This document shows positions 24,523-34,568 of a stretch of DNA of 64,000 nucleotides, piece after piece. Each line of letters opens with the position of its first letter. The stretch's first letter is position 1. The notes beneath the pieces are model-generated. The model was given only the letters and a program-made list of their open reading frames with translations. It did not search any database and was not told the origin of the DNA. This stretch comes from Sphagnum magellanicum (lineage: Eukaryota > Streptophyta > Sphagnopsida > Sphagnales > Sphagnaceae), in NCBI GenBank assembly GCA_021904315.1, contig CM038917.1, forward strand, positions 3,952,041-4,016,040, given 5' to 3'. A program made the position numbers and the translations under genes.

Positions 24523-26679
24523 TGTGACACATTGAAAAGATGGTGACCAAAATCTGTTTTTGGTCGTTGATCATAATGAGGGCGGCTTGAGTGTGAACAA
24601 GGATTTTCTTATGTTTGTTTTGACGAACATGTTAGGACAAATGTTGACATGACACTCGATGCAAAATAGGTGTGCCATGTCAGTTTTGACAACCCTAATT
24701 TTAAATGGTAAAACATACATATTTTTTCAAATTTTGACTATTTTTAAAGCCCATCTTACATCTTTTTTAACTCGTTTTATTAAGACTGCACCTAGCCAGG
24801 TTGATCAATAAATAAGCATAGGTAAATAGGTAGGTAGGTAAAACTAGGTATGTATGTACCTACATACTTTAGTGGGTTACATACCTACCTACATACATTA
24901 CACACCTATTTACATACTTAAGTAAGTAAAAAAACTGACTAATTACTTATTTACATAGGTAGGCAAGTAGGAAGGAAGGTAGAAAGGTAGGTGAACTAAT
25001 TAAAAAGTATCCATGTAAGTTTTTAGCGTTAAGCTTTTTGAATTTATCCCAAATTGACACATATAATTTAACACGAACACACACAAAAAAAATGTTTTTT
25101 TAATAATTTATGAGATGAAATCAAGGAAAAAACTTAAGGGTTAAATCTTTTAGTTGCACATTATTTGTATGTTAAGTGCAAATTGTGTTTCAATTAGAAA
25201 AAACAAATTCCCACATTTTTTGTGTTTATTTTTAATTTAAATTTTTTTAAAATTAAATAAATAATTATTTGATAATTATATATGTGAATTAATTATCTAA
25301 AATAGTCATTTGAATTAATTAACAAACTGAATATTTGTATTAGATTGATTAATTCAGATTAAATATTAAATAACATATAATAATTAATAATTTATTGAAA
25401 AACTAATTCATTATTACATATTAAGAATTATATATATAATTATTAACTTATTAATAGTTGAATAAAATAATGAAAAAATAATTATTCTATAGTGATAATA
25501 TAATTGTACAATTAATTTTATCAATAGAAATCATAGTTCACAACTAGTTGTAAATGTCATATTTAATGGACATTAAAAATGTGTACATGTGATATGATCG
25601 TATGTGTTGAAAATGTACATTACATCATATAAATGTCCCATTTACAATTAGATTATAATTATAGTATAATTTGAAAAAATTTGACATGATATTTTATTTT
25701 TTATTTATCCATATTTTCATGTTCTAATTGTAATATAATTATAAATTAATTGTTTTGGAGCTCTAGTTGTAAAATAGTGTGATTTTGATGGACATGATTT
25801 CTCATTATGTCAACTCCTTAATTTGTTAGTCCATTTTTAGCGACAAAATAAAAATAAAAATGAGTTGATTAATTTGTACTTCAGGTTTTGGGAATTTGGT
25901 TTTCAATGTGCACATATTTAGATCCTTATGAGGAAAAATAAAAGTGAGTTCATTAATTTTTACTTTAGGTTTGGAGAGTTTTTTTCAATGTGCACATACT
26001 CAAATCTTTACTAAAATCCTTACTAGAATGTGTACTTGGATCTTTTGAAGGATTCCGAAATCCTTTGTAGGATTTCAATTAATGAGGTTTATGGTTAGAG
26101 ATTAAATATGTGAGGATGTGCTTTTTTGTGGTGATCTTGTTATTGAACCTTTAATACCAAATAAGGAATAACCATTTTTTTACACATAACCCCTCTTGGC
26201 TTCCTTGTTCTGTTTTAAAAAGAAACCCCACCCATTACCAAACGTAGGTAAGGACATCTTTATTCATTTTTCCCCTTTTCTTTTATGAATCCCACCCATT
26301 ATTGAACTGGAAGGGTAAAATTTGTGTTCATTTTTAAATTTTTTTTTGACAAACACCACTCGTTACCAAGGTTTGAAATGCCCATGATTAATATTTTTTT
26401 TATTGTTCCAATTGATTACCCATCACTAAACACAAAAATATGATGAACATTTTAGATATTTTGGCATGTAAAATTTGAAGCCCATGACTGAACAAACAAA
26501 TTTCATTTTTGTTCAAAAAGTTTAAAAAACTCAATCACAAATTTTCAATTTAGGATGTTCATTGAATGGTTATTAGTTGGCTCATGTTTGTTAATTGGCC
26601 ATGGTTAGAATGATCTAAGTGTTCATTCACCAACCTTTGTTCAAATGATTGGCATGCTTACCTTACCTACTTACTGATA
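24523..26679. other. AT-rich gene-free stretch with GGTA and TA repeats
   Basis: Contains a GTAGGTAGGTAGG-type simple repeat near 24825-25000 and very AT-rich DNA from 25030 to 25800. No coding region recognised. Its right edge is the Helitron terminus. Confidence 0.45.
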
Positions 26680-26697
26680 CTAGTGGGTACCCGTGAC

Positions 26698-26714
26698 CTT
26701 CAGACACTGTGAAG
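26698..26714 (-). other. Helitron 3' subterminal hairpin
   Basis: CTTCA GACACTG TGAAG: a perfect 5-bp stem with a 7-base loop, about 15 bp inside the CTAG end. Helitrons carry such a hairpin as the termination signal for rolling-circle replication. Confidence 0.55.
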
Positions 26715-27071
26715 TCCTCCAAAAGTGAGTGGGGGGGCGAGCAAAAAAAGACAAAATTATCAAAGAATAGTTTTGAGTTATAAATGTTATCAATGCTAGA
26801 ATAAGGCATATTCTAGCCCATTCTAGACTACCTTAGGCTTTTGTAGGTACATGCATGAGTCGTTGGGATGAACCTGCATGGTCACTTTATCTATAATCCA
26901 TTACATGCCTAGAAATCCTATGGAGGGAATGTATGGTATATATAAAAGCCCCATTTTAGTTTAATGCAATCTAATCCAACCCATCCCCTTGGACGAAAGC
27001 AAAGCCCAAGCCTTGAAAAAAAAATGGGAGTTAAAAGGAAAACCCAAAGAACCCCATACTCACAAGAAGAA

Positions 27072-29590
27072 TCACTGCAGCACCTCGTAGTAGACCACAT
27101 TATTAGTGTAAACGCCAACAGGGGCCCCATTCATAGCCGCCCTTGTGCCATTCGGACCAGCACCCGGATGCCCCGCCATGAGCCGCACCGAGAGAAAGCC
27201 ACATAAAGCTGCCCGTGGCAAAAAATAGGCTTGGGCAAGTACACCCCCAGTGTCTGCAGTGTCTAGCCCTGGGCCTTGTTGATAGTCATGGCAAATGTGG
27301 GCCGCAACGGGAATTGTCGCCGGTTGAGAGTAAAAGGCATTTTTTCCGTGTCAGAGGGAGTGATGTTGAGGCGGGTAATGAAAACGCGCCTGCCCTTGTC
27401 CGGTCCTGTGGCAATCTCGGCATCAATTATGTGTTACATCAGTTTGACCACAATAAGCCGAGTGCCATTTGCAAGGCCTCCCGGCATATTCCGCAGTAGA
27501 ATCACCGGGCAGCCTTCCTGTAGGGTCAAAGTGTGGGGTGGCACCCCTGACATGCTAAGGGAGTTTAGAAACTCGGTGGGGTAAACCCTTGTCTGTTCGC
27601 CTTGCACAACAGAATCAACGTTGTGGTACGTGCGATGTTATGCTGGTGGGTCGTCATGTGTGGTGAGGTTAAACCGATTCATGATGGCAGTGTTGATGCT
27701 ATCAACGTCCTCGTTCAGAGGAGTTAAAATGGCCCTCTGAATGATGTGCTCATTGCATGATTGCGAGTCTGTGAAGCGGCCAAGGTTGCCATAAACTTCA
27801 TCCACCAGGCTATCAATGGTGTCACCCTGGCAGCACATGTTTTTTGGGATCAAAACAGCCTCCTCCCCAACCTCAGGAAAGACTTGCTCTGTGCCCTCCC
27901 CAATGCGCTGCAAGTAGTCTGCCCAAGCTTCTTGTTGTTGGGCATCGGCCACGATGTTGGTTCCGCCTTGTGCCAAAAGCCTCTGAACACGCATGTTTTC
28001 ATGCAGTTGACACACTTTAACATGGTGCCAAAGGACTGCGGACCTCTTGAGACTGGCATCCACAATCTGGCCTTTCGTGCCCCGGGGAACCACAGGCAAT
28101 ATCTGCTTAAAATCACCTCCCATGACAACAACCTTGTTCCCAAAAAGCATGTCCTTTAAGGCATGGTCAACAGCACCCATAACATGCTGGAGCATGCGGT
28201 TCATAACCTCAAACACATGCTTGTGGGCCATGGGTGCCTCATCCCACACAATGAGGCGTGTAGCCCGAATCAAAGCCGCTTGTGGACTGTTCAGGGGAAC
28301 ATAGCAAACAGAGGAGCCACAAAGGCTTGCTACGGGAATTTTGAAACGTAAGTGAGCTGTGCAGCCGCCCTCCAAAAACAAGGCTGCAATGCCAGAAGAT
28401 GCCATTGACAACGTTATGTCACCAATAGAGCGCACCTTGCTAAATAGGCACCCGTAGAGAAAAGTTTTGCTAGCCCCTCCCAGCCCATCAACAAAAAAGG
28501 TTTTGTCCACCGGCCTGAGGTCATGGACCGCGTCAATGACATTGTCGTAAATGGAGTGCTGGTGCTGATTTAGCAAAGGCACATCTCGAGCAAGTTGCTG
28601 AACTTGCTACGTCACATTGTACTTGGCCCGCTCCTCGGATACAGTGGCGTCCCCCGGGGTAGCCATCTGTGCAGGGATAGGCAGGTCAAAATCTTCTAGG
28701 GTTTTCCCCCCTTGGGCCTACAACAGCTACTCCACTTCCCACAAGCCCTAGTCAAGGATGGCTTGGTCCAGCTACCAGTTGGGCGTTACTTGCTTGACAC
28801 AATCGGGGGCAAAGGGGGGGGGTTATAATCCAGAAGGGCACAATTATTCATGCTTATGTGCGGAATGATGCTGAGGGATCAGCTTTCTGGTAAATTGAAT
28901 CCAACAATCGGCTATTCAATAGAGAAGTTTCCAGGCAGCAGTTCAAAGAAGACAACAGAGCACAACTTATACCATCATAACCCAACGAAAGGTAGGCTTG
29001 CTTCCTTTGTGGAGGCCTTTTGGCCACTCACCTGGTGTGCTTGGTGTAAGAAATCCTCCGTAAGGGCTCCCTTATGCTTGTCCCACAGTCGCCCAAGATT
29101 GGTGACGTTGTTGTAAATCAGCAGGCTGGTAAAAAGCTGCCGCAAGCTTCTGGGCAGTTGCACACCAGCAGTTTCTGAAAGGCATTGGTCCCATTCAGCA
29201 TCATCTTGCAGCAAGCCACGTGCAAGGCAGGTAGCTTTAAAAGTGGGGTGCACAACTGTGGTAGGCGTGTGGGGCCGATGGGTAGTTTTGAGGTCCTCAA
29301 AGCATGTGGCCCCTACAACGTGGGTAAGCAAAACTCGCAGATAATAACGCTCGCCCTCTTAGGGTTGCACAAAGTACATGCGCCCCACAGTTCCCAATGT
29401 GATATGATTGTTTTGGCCTGCACCCCACCGCCCCGCAACCCTTTTCCAGAGGTGCCACGCCTTTTTGGATTTGCTCCACACAACAATTTCGGGATAATTA
29501 GGGTATAGTGTGGTCAGCGCAACAAGCAGTGGCGGTGCAATGAGCCGTGTGATGGGTAACCATCTTGCACAGAGGCCCATATTCCAGTAA
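27072..29590 (-). pseudogene. Helitron RepHel, PIF1-like helicase part, decayed
   Basis: The best frame is 27638-28582 (minus). It shows motif I as GLGGASKTFL (the Gly before the catalytic Lys is Ser), an AHLRFKIP segment, Walker B VWDEAP, and GGDFKQILPVV. Reading on across stops gives PVILLRNMPGG, an MTINKAQGQT segment, HGQLYVALSRC, and a C-terminus GVYTNNVVYYEVLQ ending at 27072. Upstream frames (28975-29580) match the region before the helicase (NHITLGTVGRMYF, ATCFEDLKTT, RGLLQDDAEWDQC). Stops include one between 29359 and 29331 and one near 28608. The intact family protein nicks and unwinds DNA for rolling-circle transposition; this copy cannot. Confidence 0.88.
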
Positions 29591-32500
29591 TATCTCCCCC
29601 TTACGTGAGGTGTCTACAGTTTTTGGGTCCTTCATTTTCAAGAGTTAAGCATAATTTTTCATTTTCATTTTTGGTTGTGCATTACCCTTAGTAAGGCCCT
29701 TGGTTGCAACAAATCTTTCTTAGAACCTATGCAGCCCAACCAAAAGTCTCATGAGCACAAAGTCATCACAAACTGGGATAATTTATACTATCAACTGTGA
29801 AACCATAAGTTTCAGGGGTACAACACAGCAGAACCCTTCAGCAGTCAGCATGCAAAAGGAAGAATCACTGCCTACTGAGATGAGAACTAAAGGTCAGGGG
29901 TTGGATTTTACAGGAATCCATTGAGATGGATCATCCTTCACTGTTGCAGTTTCATATATGGCCCGGTAACTCCGACATATCTCCAAGTAGTCCTGACTAT
30001 GTGAATAATACCTGCTCAACCCAAACATTAACCAAGCATTTGAGCATTTGGAAACATTACTCTTCTCCTTCTGTAGCCCCCATTTCCCATATTAAATTCA
30101 AAAAGTAGCCCACAATTTTTGTATCATGCAATGTGATACCCAAACCCCACTTTGCTATTACCAAATGACTAAGACTTAAAATAATTGAGAGTGTTTCATT
30201 CCTCTTTGCCAACAGTAGCATCATGCCTGTTATAATCACCAGTTATAAATTCAACAGTCAACAGTGGAGAATTTTTAATAGAATGCACATACAACCCCCC
30301 TTCCTTCTTTGTACCCACTGTTTGCTATTACCAAAAATTTGCACAACATGTAACTGAAAGAGGAGAAGTAGATCTAACGTGCGCGACACAGAATGTAAGT
30401 GAGGAAAATCAAATAAAACAAATTCTCCAGCGATGGCAAGAGCGGTGGCGGCGAAGGGAGAGCTTGGAGAAGAAGGCAAGCTGTTCCCTTGGTTTGCTTG
30501 GTGTGCGATGGCAAGAGCGGTGGCGGCGAAAGGAGAGCTTGGAGAAGAAGGCAAGCTGTTCCCTTGGTTTGCTTGGTGCAGCCTCGTTTATATCTAAACT
30601 ATCTGGTATATTCAGAGGCCGGGCCAGTTCTACCATAGAAAACAACACTGGAATTGCCGCCATAACAAACAATTCCAATTATGCCTGTGGGGACTTAGTC
30701 TGTGTGTGTGCAGAATGCCCTGTCACAGACAGACTAAGTGAATTAATAGATTAGACTATTACTAGCATGAGAATTAAACCCAAGGGTCCTTTTGTAACTT
30801 CCCCAACTATCAAGTTTGGACTCATATGATACCTTGGTAGTTCTCATTGTGAGAACCAACCTTAGAATTGGCATGAAATCGACTCTTGACAACAATGGTA
30901 CATACAAACTTGGTAGGGTCCTACCCTATCAATGTATAGATTTAAATTATATGCCATCATGTGCCTATGTACCAACTCAACATTAGTTAGAACCCTTCAA
31001 GTTCAATTACATTAGACATTACATCACAAGGATTTAATACGATCAATTGAAAACTCCCTTCTAAATCTTATCTTAAAATTTGTGGCAGAAAGTCATGGAG
31101 CAAGAAATAACATATCTTGGATATTCTGTGCTCAGCCCACCATATATACCTATACCATTTTGGATTTGTCTTGATAAATATATATATGTTATTCCTTTTT
31201 TCACTTTGGCAGTAAAAATAAGAATTTCCTGAAATTTCTGAAGTTAAGGTGGGAAAATAAATGCCAAGCAATTTTGTATTACTTTGGCACAACACACCAC
31301 CAAACTTTAGGGCATGTGGGCAATAGGAAAATGCCAATCAAATTTCTAGAACTTTTGACATTACGATCAGCCGATTTGAAGAAAAGTAGACATTTATTGA
31401 AAATAGCTTAATTTTGTCAGAATTGTAAAGGTATTATGGTACACATCCATGCCATTGCACTTTCAACTTGTGTACCTTGTCAACGAGTTAAAAATTTCAG
31501 GTCAGCTACCCTATAGTTATGCATTACAATATTTTTAAAAAAATTAAAAATTGAGGTCATTAGAGGTACTTCATAGTTACACAAACTTTAGCAAAGACAT
31601 GACATGATTAGTTGACAAGCTTTGTTGCCTACAAAAACACACAATAAATATTTGGTGAACAATATAATGATAATCTCTTCTCAAATCAGAGATCTATATT
31701 TGTGTTGGCAGGTTGTTGAATTTATGGACGTTCAAGTCAGGTTATAAGGCAGGTCTTAGGGTCTTTAGGTTCGAGATTCCAAGTCTTTATATGATTGTCA
31801 TTGAAACCTACCTAGGGAATGGGCATATTTTAAAATTGAATAAAAACTAGAATAAAGAGTGCTCCCCACGTTAAAAAGGTTCAGATTCTCTAAGTACATA
31901 AATATAATTCTATTGAAAAGAATATAAACTTGGCCATACATTTAAAACAGGTTGTTACATTTGATTGGTTGTACATAATTAATATTACATAAAATTTATT
32001 CTGAAATAAATATTTTCTGTTAGCATGAAAAATACTTATACATGGGTTGCATGCATAAGTTTTCTTTCAAAGTTGTTGCTTCATCTCATTGCTTAGTGTA
32101 ATGTGATGTTCAGGGGTGAGAGAGGCACAGGGTTCAAGTTACTTGCTGATCTAAAAGAAGCCATATCTACAATATAGGATCTGGCTGAAATCCTAAGGAT
32201 GAAATTCTCTCTCAGCCCATTTCTGATATCTTACTTGCTGCTGTTGTTCGGTGAACTATATTCGGCATTAAATAATTCTGAGAAAAAATGCAGGGCTTTT
32301 AAGATATTATTAATGTGTACTCAACAAGTAAAAATAATACATTAATAGAATTTTAATGGTTATGCCAGAATCATAGGAGAAAATATATTAAATATTTGGA
32401 ATCAAAGTGCCGAAGCTGCTAGGCCACTACAGTACTTGCAATATAGGGTTATGCTTGGCTCTTTCTCACACTGATTTTCATTTCTGATATTTTACATGTG

Positions 32501-33400
32501 CTTTTGGTAGTTGAATGATGATTGGTGATGCCATATCTATGCCATCCCTACAGTATAAGGACAATGCTCATTCTCAAGCCATTACCACTTTCAATATTTT
32601 ACATCATGTGGGCAGCATTTTTTTTCCTGGTAAATTTGTACTAGTTTGTGAATGTTTTTCACTGAACAAGAGGAAACAAATTTCTTTTTTTCGCGGTATC
32701 TATTTGCCAGACTTCCAAAATAAGCTTTTCAAAGAATTTTCAAATACTATTTGAATTTCTAGTAGGTAGCCAGAAATATAAAAGGATGCTGGAATCTTCT
32801 GAGAGCAACTTCCCCAGTGCTTAGTATATAAGCCTGCATATTAAAATTGGATGAAGACAAGTCAAAACATGCTAGTTTAGTTCAATGTTTTGGGTCCAAC
32901 ATGTTTGCAAAGGCAGAACGAAACCTGACACTGCTTCTAGAGAAGAGTGTAATAAATATGATCTGATTGTTGCTCCCTGTTTCTGATTGGTCGATCGTGA
33001 TGATTCATCCATGTGGTTTCTTATAAGTAGTCTCCCATTATTTGCAGTCGCTTTTAGTGTTTTGGGAGGGATAGGAAAAAAGTAAATGACTAAACTTGGA
33101 TGTAAGAAATATTTTGGAGAGAACTGCTCTTACTTTCAATTTTATGTTTATATCCAGATTTGGCTAAATATTTCTCTTTATGGATGATGGCCACTTCTGC
33201 TGCATAACAAAATTGGAAAAGAAAAAAAGAAAAAACAGTGGAACTTGTTGGTACCTAGTTGAATGATAATTTGTAGTTCTGCTGCAGTCTCCAGTACACA
33301 TTAATAGGTGGCTTTGTTCAAAATTTTGCTTCACAGGCATTGATAGGTAAGTATGTAACTTTGTCGTCCCCACCAATAGGAAAAAAGGAAGACGAAAAAG
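29591..33400. other. Intergenic region upstream of the WRKY gene
   Basis: No confident gene. It holds a 75-bp tandem duplication (30431-30578) and a hairpin (30693-30739). The minus-strand frame 30409-30678 contains that duplication as a 25-residue in-frame repeat and has no recognised domain. The remainder is AT-rich with short frames only. Confidence 0.4.
30431..30578. repeat. 75-bp tandem duplication, two copies
   Basis: The unit begins CGATGGCAAGAGCGGTGGCG and recurs exactly 75 bp later (30506) with only a few differences. Because 75 is a multiple of three, every frame repeats in phase; the minus strand reads two 25-residue copies. It is notably GC-rich for this region. Confidence 0.85.
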
Positions 33401-33422
33401 TGGGGAAGCGAAAAGGAAGGAA

Positions 33423-33450
33423 GGGAGGGAGGGAGGGAGGGAGGGAGGGA
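33423..33450 (+). repeat. (GGGA)7 repeat, potential G-quadruplex
   Basis: Seven GGG runs are separated by single A, inside a longer purine tract (about 33380-33490). It lies about 1.1 kb upstream of the WRKY start codon. Confidence 0.9.
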
Positions 33451-33499
33451 AATGGGAAGAAAGGAAATAGAAAGAAAAGAGAGGAAAAGTGGGTGGGGG

Positions 33500-34481
33500 G
33501 AAGGGGCAGGTTATACTGAGTTAATAGGCCCCTCATGAAAAAGCGTCACTATCCCCTCTCTCTCTACGTCATCAGCCGAATACTTTATTGCCATAAATGG
33601 CAGTGGCGGCTGCGGAATTTTCTTTTCATGCCTGCCCGGATCGAGAAACAAACGTCACGCAGCTGTCACAACGTGACAATATGGTGTTTTCCTTAGCATG
33701 CTCTGCAGCCGTCACTACGCCCGTGCAGCGGCAGCGGCCACTCTTCACCATGTGCTAGGCTGCTACCTGCCTGCTGCACCCCCTCTCGCTTGCGGACACT
33801 AGCAAGCGCTCTACCAATGATCTAACCTGCAGGCCGGGCTAGTTCGAAGATTGCTGCTATACAGTGCAGTACTATTGTGCACTGTGTTTGTGTGTGTGTT
33901 TTTGTTTGTTTGTTTCCCTCTCAGGAATAATTTCATGCGCATAATTCTTGATGTTCGATCATTTGAAACCAATGGATCAACTGCATCAGGTGGCTGCTTG
34001 ATTCTTTGTCTCTTTGCAATGCATAAATATTTGTGTTTTTGTTTCGTCTTAGATCAATAGTGGCTAGCTAGGTGGATAGGCTATTATTTCTTTTGAAGAT
34101 TGTTTCTTATAGTTGTCTTTTGGTGCAAAATTTCATGCTCGTGTGTAGCTATCGTGTGGTATGATATGTCCATCAAGGACAAACTCAGGCGACGATAACT
34201 CAAATTGTTCTTGTTATCAAGAGTGGCGGCTTGCAGCAGGTTTAGATTGTAAGGGCACGCGGAGTGTTATGAATTGATGTTCTTGTAGGAACTAGGGATC
34301 GAGATTCATCAATTCCGGAGTATATGAAATTGATGCAGTATTTATACGAGACCTGCCGCTGCTGCTGATCTCTCCTAGTGTTTTTCATTTTGGTGGGATG
34401 CATGATGTAGAAGAGCCGCTGCTGCATATGTCAATCATTGGAAACTGGATTCGTCAGTAGAAAGATTATGATCTAGACTTC
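33500..34481 (+). promoter_or_regulatory. Probable WRKY promoter and 5' leader region
   Basis: GC content rises from about 33540. The stretch contains a CT-rich run and ACGTCA (about 33556-33573) and further TGACG-type words (GTCACGC, ACGTGACA) up to 33690, which are known binding sites for plant bZIP factors. No TATA box or start site can be set with confidence. A TG repeat lies near 33885-33905. Upstream exons of the leader cannot be excluded. Confidence 0.4.
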
Positions 34482-34568
34482 ATGGATATGTCGAGGAATA
34501 TGGTTCAGCAGCCAACAGCAGCTTCTTGGGGGAGCTTCGGGCATAATCATCAAGTGATTCATGGATAG
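34482..34568 (+). other. Possible upstream ORF overlapping the WRKY start
   Basis: An ATG at 34482 (second in-frame ATG at 34488) opens a 28-codon frame ending at TAG 34566-34568, which overlaps the proposed WRKY ATG at 34561. If both lie on the mature mRNA this arrangement would reduce initiation at 34561. It could instead be part of an earlier exon. Confidence 0.35.

Larger units (their letters stand above)
26680..29590 (-). mobile_element. Helitron, 5'-truncated, with 3' terminus
   Basis: On the minus strand a decayed RepHel helicase ends at 27072 and the element ends with CTAG at 26680-26683, next to a host T (plus-strand A at 26679), the expected Helitron junction. A short hairpin, CTTCA/TGAAG around a 7-base loop (26698-26714), lies just inside the end. 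The N-terminal zinc finger and Rep nuclease are absent and no 5' TC terminus is seen, so the element is truncated near 29590. Higher GC than its surroundings fits a separate origin. Confidence 0.75.

Noticed and set aside
27215-28351. Several plus-strand open frames over 27.2-28.4 kb
   Set aside because: They are antisense shadows of the GC-rich Helitron helicase, which has clear family motifs on the minus strand.
33768-33835. tRNA-like D-arm and anticodon-like stem on the minus strand
   Set aside because: A box A-like segment and a 7-bp stem are present, but no box B or acceptor stem, so a tRNA or SINE call is not supported.
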